The notes under the pieces were generated by a model. The model made no database searches. It worked only from the letters and a program-made list of their open reading frames with translations, and was not told the origin of the DNA. Made by a program: the position numbers and the translations under genes. Of a stretch of 5,478 nt of DNA, positions 1-5,478 are shown one piece after another; position 1 is the first letter of the stretch; each line of letters begins with the position of its first letter. Origin of the DNA: Myroides sp. (lineage in GTDB: Bacteria; Bacteroidota; Bacteroidia; Flavobacteriales; Flavobacteriaceae); NCBI GenBank assembly GCA_018384465.1, contig JAHAYQ010000233.1:1-5478 (forward strand), given 5' to 3'.

Positions 1-1064
1 GCAAACGAAACATCTTTTAAATTAAAATCGCCTTTTAATGGAATGTTTTTTACAGTACCCGAAGTCTCTTTTTCTTCTTCTGCTTCTAATATCTCAAAAT
101 AACTTTCAGAATATATCATGGCATCGTTCATTTCATCGTAAATACGGTGTAATTGTCGAATAGGTGCCGAAACGTTGTTAAACAATAAGATGTGAAACAT
201 GATAGACCCAATAGACATATTGCCAATTAATACAAAATATGCAGTAAGAATAATGATGATTACCACACCAAACTGCTCTATAAAAGATTTTAATCCGTCA
301 AAAAAGAAACTGGTTTTTCTTGTTTGTAATTGATTATTTGTTAGTTCGTTTTGTAATTGCAATTGCTTAGTAGATTCGATGTTTTCTCTGTTAAAAGATT
401 TTATCACCGTTATAGAATCAATTATACTGATAATGCCTTGAGATTTAGATTCGCGAAAGCCTCTTAAATTTCTACGCCATCCGCTTAACTTTTGTGCTTG
501 CCTTTTGGTAACAATAAAATAAATAGGAACAATACAAAGACCAACCAAGCCTACATAAAAATTAGCTTGAAACATAAAGAACAACGCAACAATAGCATTG
601 GCAAATAGTGGCAATATATCAATAAAGAAATTTTGAACCAACCGAGTTAAACTTTCAATTCCGCGATCAATTCGTGTTTGTAATCTTCCAGCTTCGTTAT
701 CATTTGATGAAAAAAATGATAAACGATAGGTTAAAATTTTATCAATGATTGTTTGGGCTAAGTCTTTAGAAACATAAATTCGCAATTTTTCTCCGTAATA
801 CTTCTGTCCAAAAGTTATAAAGGCATTTAAAATTTCTTTACCAATTAACACTAACGAAATAAAAAGTAGTAATTTTAAACCTAATTCTAAAGCATTTGGT
901 TCTGGTACTAATAACGTTAATTCGTCTACGGTGTATCGTAAAATCCAAGCATTTATTTGAGCAGTAAGAGATCCAACTAAAGTAAGAAGAAGGGTGCCTA
1001 TTACTAATTTTCGATAGGGTTTTACGTATGGACCTAAATTTTTAAACAGGGTAGCAATTTGCAT
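1..1064 (-). CDS. ABC exporter, fused permease and ATPase (N-terminal part, cut by window edge)
   Basis: This is a half-transporter of the MsbA/MdlB type, which sits in the inner membrane as a dimer and uses ATP to export a lipid, peptide or drug; the substrate cannot be told from this part. I translated it by hand from the ATG at 1062-1064 (protein start MQIATLFKNLGPYVKPYRKL). The frame is open for 354 codons to the left edge, with no stop. Hydrophobic segments lie at about residues 20-42, 61-85, 146-186 (two helices with a short turn) and 262-296, which fits the six-helix ABC membrane domain. Residues 345-354 (GDFNLKDVSF) match the usual opening of the nucleotide-binding domain, so Walker A, the signature motif and Walker B lie outside the window. 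The usual family length of about 580-600 residues implies some 230-250 residues are missing. The start is preceded by an A-rich stretch rather than a Shine-Dalgarno site. The gene is divergent from the AraC-type regulator, and a terminator-like hairpin lies in its possible leader. The family is confident; the substrate is unknown. Confidence 0.93.
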   Translation of the reverse strand, partial: MQIATLFKNLGPYVKPYRKLVIGTLLLTLVGSLTAQINAWILRYTVDELTLLVPEPNALELGLKLLLFISLVLIGKEILNAFITFGQKYYGEKLRIYVSKDLAQTIIDKILTYRLSFFSSNDNEAGRLQTRIDRGIESLTRLVQNFFIDILPLFANAIVALFFMFQANFYVGLVGLCIVPIYFIVTKRQAQKLSGWRRNLRGFRESKSQGIISIIDSITVIKSFNRENIESTKQLQLQNELTNNQLQTRKTSFFFDGLKSFIEQFGVVIIIILTAYFVLIGNMSIGSIMFHILLFNNVSAPIRQLHRIYDEMNDAMIYSESYFEILEAEEEKETSGTVKNIPLKGDFNLKDVSF

Positions 1065-1116
1065 TTTTTATTTTTAAAAATAATAAAGTTTATAGATATT
1101 ACCATATAAATTTTAT

Positions 1117-1152
1117 AAAAAAAAGGGTGTCAGAAATTTCCTGACAACCCTT
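1117..1152 (-). terminator. Intrinsic terminator or attenuator hairpin, minus strand
   Basis: Arms at 1123-1133 and 1141-1152 pair over 11 base pairs with a single bulged A (1146 or 1147) and a 7-nt loop. Read on the minus strand, the stem ends in AAGGGT/ACCCTT pairing and runs directly into eight T residues (1124 to 1117). The plus strand has no T tract after the hairpin, so the direction is clear. No minus-strand gene ends here: the next gene in that direction, the ABC exporter, starts 53 bp further on. The hairpin must therefore end a short transcript or attenuate the exporter mRNA. Confidence 0.8.
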
Positions 1153-1177
1153 AAATAAATATGAAATACAAAGTTCT

Positions 1178-1185
1178 TAATTTTG
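1178..1185 (+). promoter_or_regulatory. Possible -7 element for the AraC-type regulator gene
   Basis: TAATTTTG matches the Bacteroidota -7 consensus TAnnTTTG and lies 51 bp before the regulator's ATG, giving a leader of about 45 nt. No TTG is found at the expected -33 distance, so it is weaker than the opposing promoter. Its start site would fall almost at the minus-strand -7 box (1194-1201), so the two could not be occupied by polymerase together. Confidence 0.35.
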
Positions 1186-1193
1186 TAATGACT

Positions 1194-1224
1194 CAAATGT
1201 ACTGATTATTAATTAATTACGCAA
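1194..1224 (-). promoter_or_regulatory. Bacteroidota-type promoter, leftward
   Basis: On the minus strand, TTG (complement of 1222-1224) is followed after 20 nt by TACATTTG (complement of 1194-1201). This matches the primary sigma-factor consensus of Bacteroidota, TTG at -33 and TAnnTTTG at -7, with a spacer in the usual range. It is the only promoter in the window with both boxes. It would serve the ABC exporter with a leader of about 120 nt that contains the terminator hairpin, or a separate small RNA. No equally good promoter lies between the hairpin and the exporter start. Confidence 0.6.
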
Positions 1225-1236
1225 GTTAAAAAAAGC

Positions 1237-2127
1237 ATGTCTGATATAAAATTATTGAAAATTAACGATTTTAGACCTGAAGGAAAAGAGAGTTCTTTTT
1301 ATGTTAACCGTATTTCTCAGCATTTAATGGTTAATCACTCAAGAATAGAAAAACCTCATAGACATAATTTTTATGCTGTTTTTCTTTTTACAAAAGGTAC
1401 AGGTGTACATGAAATTGATTTTCAGAAATATGAGGTAAAACCCGGATCGGTCTTTTTTTTATATCCTGGTCAAACCCATTCTTGGGAATTATCGGAAGAT
1501 GCTGAAGGTTTTTTATTTTTTCACAATGCCGAATATTATGAAATGAACTATATTTCTAACACCTTACGAGATTTCCTTTTTTTTGAATCGAATTACTCAG
1601 ATAAATGCTTGTATCTCACAGAAGATCAATGTCAATTCATAGAAGAAAAATTTCAAACTATTTTTAATGAATCAATAAAAGAGGAATGGAAAAAAAGTCA
1701 ATTGATACTCTCGTATCTTACCCAAATATACATTTATCTAAACAGGTATTTAGAAAAGCAACAGTCTAAAAATATTCAGCGTATTTTGCATTATCAAACG
1801 ATATTTTCAAACTTTGAAAAGTTGCTTGATTTACATTTTATCAAAATAAAGTCTGCCACTCAATATGCCCAATTATTGCATATAAGTCAAAAACATTTAA
1901 ACAGAATTGTGCAGTACATTACAGGAAAAACAACTACCGAAGTAATAACCGATCGCGTTTTATTAGAAGCTAAACGACTATTGCTTTATACCGATTTAAC
2001 AATGAATCAAATTTCACTTAATGTAGGTTATAGCGATGCAGCCTACTTTTCAAGATTATTTAAAAAACATGCAAAGATTAATCCTACCGATTTTAGAAAG
2101 CAATATAAAAACGAACATTCCCATTAA
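1237..2127 (+). CDS. AraC-family transcriptional regulator with cupin sensor domain
   Basis: This is a one-component DNA-binding regulator of 296 residues, a usual length for the family. Residues 41-83 form the AraC-type cupin: HRHNFYAVFLFTKGTG, then a PGSVFFLYPGQTHSW stretch whose histidines and PG turns are typical of a ligand- or metal-holding beta barrel. Residues about 120-200 are a helical linker that probably dimerises. Residues 206-290 hold the paired helix-turn-helix domain: the first helix pair around SATQYAQLLHISQKHLNRIV, the second around MNQISLNVGYSDAAYFSRLF, followed by the usual NPTDFRK ending. The ATG at 1237 follows an A-rich stretch and leaves a full cupin. The gene is divergent from the ABC exporter and shares a 172-bp control region with it, so it may regulate the exporter or itself; the ligand is unknown. 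Its stop overlaps that of the convergent DUF983 gene by 4 bp. Confidence 0.93.
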   Translation: MSDIKLLKINDFRPEGKESSFYVNRISQHLMVNHSRIEKPHRHNFYAVFLFTKGTGVHEIDFQKYEVKPGSVFFLYPGQTHSWELSEDAEGFLFFHNAEYYEMNYISNTLRDFLFFESNYSDKCLYLTEDQCQFIEEKFQTIFNESIKEEWKKSQLILSYLTQIYIYLNRYLEKQQSKNIQRILHYQTIFSNFEKLLDLHFIKIKSATQYAQLLHISQKHLNRIVQYITGKTTTEVITDRVLLEAKRLLLYTDLTMNQISLNVGYSDAAYFSRLFKKHAKINPTDFRKQYKNEHSH

Positions 2128-2483
2128 ATATCGTCTTCTTCGTTGTAGAACATATTTAACCACATTAAGCGTGAAATTCTATAATTAAAAGTTGATAATA
2201 TCAATAACACAATAACTACTGCAATAAACATGTTAAGATACGACATGTTAAAAATAATACCTAATACAAAAACAGCTACCATTTCGGCTACCGTCCAAGC
2301 ATAGCTTACATACATAGCTCCAAAATAAAATCCAGTTTCTCTGTGAAACGAATAATTACATTTAGAACAACGCGGATGCATAACCGGTAGTTTAAATAAA
2401 AAAGGGTTTCCTTTGGTCTTAAATACTTTTGTTTCTTGACATTTAGGACAAGTACCTTTCAAAACTTTATCAATATAAGACAT
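2124..2483 (-). CDS. DUF983 family zinc-ribbon membrane protein
   Basis: This 119-residue protein of unknown function matches the DUF983 family as I know it from Bacteroidota. It opens with a cytosolic zinc ribbon: CPKC at residues 12-15 and CSKC at 39-42, four cysteines that should bind one zinc ion. A conserved HPRCSKC...FHRETGFYFGAMYVSYAW block follows, then two hydrophobic segments at about 62-82 and 84-104 and a short acidic tail. I place the start at the ATG at 2481-2483 (MSYIDKVLKGTCPKC). The same frame stays open to a further ATG at 2606, but the extra 41 residues have no family resemblance, overlap the divergent pseudouridine synthase gene, and include the probable promoter at 2502-2509. 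The gene ends convergently with the AraC-type gene, sharing the bases TTAA. No partner or pathway can be named. Confidence 0.88.
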   Translation of the reverse strand: MSYIDKVLKGTCPKCQETKVFKTKGNPFLFKLPVMHPRCSKCNYSFHRETGFYFGAMYVSYAWTVAEMVAVFVLGIIFNMSYLNMFIAVVIVLLILSTFNYRISRLMWLNMFYNEEDDI

Positions 2484-2491
2484 ATCTTTAG

Positions 2492-2499
2492 TAATTTTG
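2492..2499 (+). promoter_or_regulatory. Probable -7 element for the pseudouridine synthase gene
   Basis: TAATTTTG matches TAnnTTTG on the plus strand. Transcription would begin near 2506, about 46 nt before the TTG start at 2552. There is no clear -33 TTG. The box faces the opposing -7 element of the DUF983 gene across two bases. Confidence 0.4.
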
Positions 2500-2501
2500 C
2501 G

Positions 2502-2509
2502 CAAAGATA
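2502..2509 (-). promoter_or_regulatory. Probable -7 element for the DUF983 gene
   Basis: On the minus strand this reads TATCTTTG, an exact match to TAnnTTTG. Transcription would begin near 2495, leaving a leader of about 12 nt before the ATG at 2483. No TTG is seen 17-23 nt further upstream. The position supports the short form of the protein over the start at 2606. Confidence 0.45.
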
Positions 2510-2551
2510 CGTCAATAAATCGTCTTTTATATTTAAAAAAAACGCAATCAT

Positions 2552-4276
2552 TTGGATAATTCAGACATTGATAAAAAAACTGTGTTAACGGAAAACAGTA
2601 CCACATCTACTTGTTTTATACCTTTTAGAGAGGATATTTCTTCTATAGAAATTCCAACAAAACTTAACTTTCCGTTTTATTACGAAACACATCCTCTTTG
2701 TACAATAGCTGCATTAGAGGTACAACATTATTTAAGTGAAAATAAAGAATTACCTCATAACTTTGGACTAAATGACGCAACAGAATTATTGCCCATTGGG
2801 AAAATGTTTGGTGTATTGATTGTAGAGTATAATGGACAATTAGGTTATTTAGCTGCCTATTCGGGTAAGTTAGCTAACAGTAATACTATTGATTTTTTTG
2901 TTCCTCCTGTATTTGATATGTTAACACAAAACGGTTATTTTTTACAAGAAGAAGAAAAACTGAATGAATTAAACCAACAAATAGAATCTTTGGAACAAGC
3001 GACTATTTATTTGGATATAAAGCAACAGTTAATCGATCTCAATCAACAGAAACTTACACAAATTGAACTCTTAAAAAATCAACTAAAAGAAAATAAAAAA
3101 GAGCGACAAATTTTACGTCAAACCAATAAAAATATACTTACTGTTGCCGAATTTGCTGTTTTCGAGGCCGAACTTATTAAGCAAAGTTTATACGACAAAC
3201 ACCTATTGCGAAAAACTACTGCACAATTTGATGAGCTGCTTGCTAAATGGCAAATTGAGTTGAACATTTATCAAAAAAAGATCGATGACTTAAAACAACG
3301 ACGTAAAAAACAATCAAATGCCTTACAACAGTGGTTGTTTACAAATTATACTTTTTTAAATGGTAACGGAAAAGAAAAGTCGCTTTTAACTATTTTTCAG
3401 AATGCTTTGCATGCGCAACCTCCCGCAGGTGCTGGAGAATGCTGCGCACCAAAATTGTTTCAATATGCATTTAAGCACCAATTAAAACCCATTGCTTTGG
3501 CGGAGTTTTGGTGGGGATCATCGCCTAAATCAGAAATTAGAAAACACGGTCAGTTTTATCCAAGTTGTTGGGGAAAATGCGAACCTATCTTAAATCACAT
3601 GTTAGAAGGTTTGAAGGTTGATGAAAACCCGTTTCTTCAAAATCCAGCAGAAGGTAAAGAATTAGAAATTGTTTATGATGATCCGTATTTAGTGGTGGTT
3701 AATAAACCAGCCGAGTTTTTATCAGTTCCCGGTATTAATATCAGCGATTCGGTGTATCAGCGCATAAAACATCGTTATCCGCAGGCAACCGGTCCGCTCA
3801 TTGTACATCGTTTAGATATGAGTACTTCTGGGTTGCTTGTATTGGCAAAGAACAAAGAAGTACATGAACACCTTCAAAAACAATTTTTAAAACGCAAAGT
3901 AAAAAAAACATATGTAGCCTTGTTAGATGGTTGTGTAGTAAGGACGAAAGGAAAGATAGAATTGCCTTTAAGAGGTGATTTAAACGATCGGCCAAGGCAA
4001 ATGGTGTGTTATGAATACGGAAAAAACGCTTTAACTCATTTTAAGGTTATAGAATCGGATACAGAAAAAACCCGTATTGAGTTTGAACCTATCACAGGTA
4101 GAACACATCAATTACGAGTTCATGCGGCTCATAAAGACGGATTACTTGCACCCATTAAAGGTGATGATTTATATGGTGTTAAAGCCGATCGCTTATACCT
4201 GCATGCACAAAACTTAGGCTTCTATCATCCGGTAACAAAAGAATGGGTTTCTTTTATGGTTGCTCCAGATTTTTAA
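2552..4276 (+). CDS. RluA-family RNA pseudouridine synthase with long N-terminal extension
   Basis: This cytosolic enzyme isomerises uridine to pseudouridine in RNA, probably rRNA or tRNA; the target base is not known. The catalytic domain is residues about 370-574. It holds HRLDMSTSGLLVLAK at 419-433 with catalytic Asp422, KKTYVALLDG at 451-460 with the conserved Tyr454, and GRTHQLRVH at 516-524. There is no S4 domain. In front are an N-terminal segment of about 130 residues (PFYYETHPL, GKMFGVL, GYLAAYSGKLANS), a predicted coiled coil at about 131-260 rich in Glu, Lys and Gln, and a block at 289-347 (PPAGAGECCAPKL, AEFWWGSSP, FYPSCWGKC) with Cys297, Cys298, Cys339 and Cys343. I recall this layout from Bacteroidota and some marine Gammaproteobacteria. 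At 574 residues it is about twice the length of a simple RluA. No ATG precedes Met85; TTG at 2552 or GTG at 2582 must initiate, and GTG has an A-rich stretch just upstream. Confidence 0.92.
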   Translation: MDNSDIDKKTVLTENSTTSTCFIPFREDISSIEIPTKLNFPFYYETHPLCTIAALEVQHYLSENKELPHNFGLNDATELLPIGKMFGVLIVEYNGQLGYLAAYSGKLANSNTIDFFVPPVFDMLTQNGYFLQEEEKLNELNQQIESLEQATIYLDIKQQLIDLNQQKLTQIELLKNQLKENKKERQILRQTNKNILTVAEFAVFEAELIKQSLYDKHLLRKTTAQFDELLAKWQIELNIYQKKIDDLKQRRKKQSNALQQWLFTNYTFLNGNGKEKSLLTIFQNALHAQPPAGAGECCAPKLFQYAFKHQLKPIALAEFWWGSSPKSEIRKHGQFYPSCWGKCEPILNHMLEGLKVDENPFLQNPAEGKELEIVYDDPYLVVVNKPAEFLSVPGINISDSVYQRIKHRYPQATGPLIVHRLDMSTSGLLVLAKNKEVHEHLQKQFLKRKVKKTYVALLDGCVVRTKGKIELPLRGDLNDRPRQMVCYEYGKNALTHFKVIESDTEKTRIEFEPITGRTHQLRVHAAHKDGLLAPIKGDDLYGVKADRLYLHAQNLGFYHPVTKEWVSFMVAPDF

Positions 4277-4298
4277 AATATAGCTCGTAAACTTTTTG

Positions 4299-4306
4299 TA
4301 CATTTG
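4299..4306 (+). promoter_or_regulatory. Probable -7 element for the GNAT-like gene
   Basis: TACATTTG is an exact match to the Bacteroidota TAnnTTTG box and lies 20 bp before the ATG at 4327, so the leader would be about 15 nt. No TTG lies 17-23 nt upstream. No terminator is visible after the pseudouridine synthase gene, whose stop is only 50 bp away, so read-through from that gene is also possible. Confidence 0.45.
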
Positions 4307-4326
4307 TTCGAACTTATTAAGTTTTT

Positions 4327-5478
4327 ATGTACACGATAGAAGTAAATAATACTAAAAGCCGTAAGCAATTTTTAAACTTTCCGGTGAAGCTGTATGCTGA
4401 TGATAAAAATTGGATACAGCCTTTAAACCAGGATATTGAAAAAGTTTTTGATCCAGAAAAAAACAAACTTTTTAAGCGTGGCGGCAAGGCCATTCGATGG
4501 ATTTTATTCGATGGCAATGATCAAATTATCGGAAGAATAGCAGCTTTTGTAAATCCTAAATACGAAGGTAAAGAAGCTGTTGGTGGCATTGGTTTTTTTG
4601 AGTGTATCAATGACCAAACTTCTGCCGATTATTTGTTTAATCAAGCAAAAGAGTGGTTGCAAGATCAAGGAATGGAAACCATGGACGGTCCGATAAATTT
4701 TGGAGAACGTGACCAATGGTGGGGATTATTAGTTGAAGGTTTTCACGAACCTTTATATAATATGAATTACAACTTTCCGTATTATATTGAACTTTTTGAA
4801 AATTATGGTTTTAAAACCTATTTCAATCAAGAGTGCTTTTCATTACCTATTACTCAGAAATTACAACCAAAATTACATGATCGACATGAGGCTATAGCAA
4901 AGGATAAAGACTTTCGAGCGGAATATATCAGCATGAAAAACCTTGATAAATATGTTGCCGATTTTGTAAATATCTACAACAAAGCATGGGCAAGTCATGG
5001 CGGAGGAAAAACACTTTCTATATCTCAAGGAAAACAGATTTTTAAAAGTATGAAGCCGGTTATCGATCCAAAAATTGTTTGGTTTGTGTATTACAAAAAT
5101 GAACCGGTAGCTTTTTGGGTTAATTTGCCTGATCTCAATCAATATTTTAAACACTTAAACGGTAAATTTGGTTTGTTTCATAAATTAAAATTTTTATGGA
5201 ATAAAACGTTTAATAAAAGTAAGCGTGTAATTGGTATAGTGTTTGGTGTAGTGCCCGAGTGGCAAGGTAAAGGCGTAGATAATTTTATGATGATTGAAGG
5301 TCAAAAAGTAATTACTCAGCTATCCTATACCGATTACGAAATGCAGTGGATTGGAGATTTTAACCCTAAAATGATTAATGTAGCCAAAAGTTTGGGGGCT
5401 GAATTAAGTAGAAAACTGCGTACATATCGCTACCATTTTGATACTAGTAAGGCAGTGGAACGTCATAGAAAAGTTTAA
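4327..5478 (+). CDS. GNAT-like N-acetyltransferase of two domains, substrate unknown
   Basis: This complete protein of 383 residues ends exactly at the window edge (TAA at 5476-5478). The C-terminal part, residues about 195-375, resembles a GNAT fold: VIGIVFGVVPEWQGKGVDNFMM at 301-322 carries the PEWQGKG acetyl-CoA pyrophosphate loop, and the FNPKMINVAKSLGAE stretch at 346-359 resembles the last GNAT helix. The N-terminal part, residues about 1-165, also looks GNAT-like (IIGRIAAFVNPKYEG, GGIGFFE, AKEWLQDQGME) and then has MDGPINFGERDQWWGLLVEGF at 119-139, a stretch I take to be typical of this long family in Bacteroidota. That gives two tandem GNAT-like domains, only one with a clear acetyl-CoA loop. 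The ATG at 4327 follows a short leader and begins directly with the usual first strand. No signal peptide or membrane segment is seen. The acceptor substrate cannot be inferred; the neighbouring pseudouridine synthase gives no firm clue. Confidence 0.8.
   Translation: MYTIEVNNTKSRKQFLNFPVKLYADDKNWIQPLNQDIEKVFDPEKNKLFKRGGKAIRWILFDGNDQIIGRIAAFVNPKYEGKEAVGGIGFFECINDQTSADYLFNQAKEWLQDQGMETMDGPINFGERDQWWGLLVEGFHEPLYNMNYNFPYYIELFENYGFKTYFNQECFSLPITQKLQPKLHDRHEAIAKDKDFRAEYISMKNLDKYVADFVNIYNKAWASHGGGKTLSISQGKQIFKSMKPVIDPKIVWFVYYKNEPVAFWVNLPDLNQYFKHLNGKFGLFHKLKFLWNKTFNKSKRVIGIVFGVVPEWQGKGVDNFMMIEGQKVITQLSYTDYEMQWIGDFNPKMINVAKSLGAELSRKLRTYRYHFDTSKAVERHRKV

Larger units (their letters stand above)
1117..1188 (-). 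ncRNA. Candidate short transcript (small RNA or attenuated leader)
   Basis: A minus-strand promoter at 1194-1224 would start transcription near 1188, and the intrinsic terminator ends it near 1117, giving an RNA of roughly 70 nt. On the minus strand there is no ATG between start and hairpin, and the only TTG ahead of the hairpin opens a frame of six codons, so a leader peptide is unlikely. I do not recognise a known RNA family. It could be a stand-alone small RNA or simply the prematurely ended leader of the exporter mRNA. This call rests only on promoter and terminator pattern. Confidence 0.25.
2491..2510. repeat. Interrupted palindrome holding two opposed -7 elements
   Basis: The 20-bp stretch reads GTA, two bases, TTTGCGCAAA, two bases, TAC: 16 of 20 positions are symmetric and the central ten (2496-2505) are a perfect palindrome. 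Each half contains a TAnnTTTG box, one per strand, separated by CG. The symmetry could come from the paired promoters alone, or could also be a binding site for a dimeric regulator. Confidence 0.6.

Noticed and set aside
1161..1205. Plus-strand 14-codon open frame (MKYKVLNFVMTQMY) before the AraC gene
   Set aside because: It begins before the likely plus-strand transcript start and spans both -7 boxes; no sign of translation beyond an ATG and a stop.
2484..2606. Extended start for the DUF983 protein, with 41 more residues from an ATG at 2606
   Set aside because: The extra residues do not resemble the family, overlap the divergent pseudouridine synthase gene, and span the likely promoter at 2502-2509.
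3798..3995. Minus-strand open frame of 65 codons
   Set aside because: Lies opposite the catalytic core of the pseudouridine synthase (HRLDMSTSG region) and has no recognisable motif.
4306..4323. Small palindromes GTTCGAAC and AACTT-ATT-AAGTT before the GNAT-like gene
   Set aside because: Too short and AT-rich to call an operator or terminator; there is room only for the transcript start and leader here.
4317..4716. Two overlapping minus-strand open frames (4317-4517 and 4504-4716)
   Set aside because: Both lie opposite the 5' part of the GNAT-like gene, whose frame is clearly coding; no family resemblance or promoter.
4873..5154. Minus-strand open frame of 93 codons
   Set aside because: Opposite the GNAT-like gene; the composition is what antisense reading of an AT-rich gene gives.
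1..5478. Search for mobile elements, CRISPR arrays, tRNAs, toxin-antitoxin or defence genes
   Set aside because: No repeat arrays, transposase motifs, cloverleaf candidates or small gene pairs were seen; the genes look like ordinary chromosomal content.

Overview
The window looks like ordinary chromosome from a member of the Bacteroidota, most likely a Flavobacteriaceae species. The evidence is the strongly AT-rich sequence, A-rich stretches instead of Shine-Dalgarno sites before start codons, several exact matches to the Bacteroidota -7 promoter element TAnnTTTG, and the protein types (a DUF983 zinc-ribbon membrane protein and an RluA-type pseudouridine synthase with the long N-terminal extension seen in Bacteroidota). 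The genus cannot be fixed from the sequence. I see no insertion sequence, phage gene, CRISPR array, tRNA or rRNA.

Layout from left to right. Positions 1-1064 (minus strand) hold the first 354 codons of an ABC exporter: the whole membrane domain and the first residues of the ATPase domain, with the rest beyond the left edge. Positions 1065-1236 form a divergent intergenic region with a good minus-strand promoter (TTG, 20 nt, TACATTTG), a strong minus-strand intrinsic terminator between that promoter and the exporter start, and a possible plus-strand promoter. Positions 1237-2127 (plus) encode an AraC-family regulator with a cupin sensor domain. Its stop codon overlaps that of the convergent DUF983 gene (2124-2483, minus). 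A 68-bp divergent region at 2484-2551 carries two face-to-face -7 elements in a near-palindrome. Positions 2552-4276 (plus) encode the pseudouridine synthase, which has no ATG start. After 50 bp with its own -7 element comes a complete GNAT-like acetyltransferase gene at 4327-5478 (plus), whose stop is the last codon of the window.

How the genes relate. The AraC-type regulator is divergent from the exporter and shares a short promoter region with it, so local control of export is plausible, but this is inference. The DUF983, pseudouridine synthase and GNAT genes look like unlinked housekeeping functions that are simply neighbours. No novel multi-gene system is evident. The points most worth a second look are the promoter-hairpin arrangement before the exporter (attenuator or small RNA), the repeated face-to-face promoter geometry, and the poorly understood cysteine-rich and coiled-coil extension of the pseudouridine synthase.
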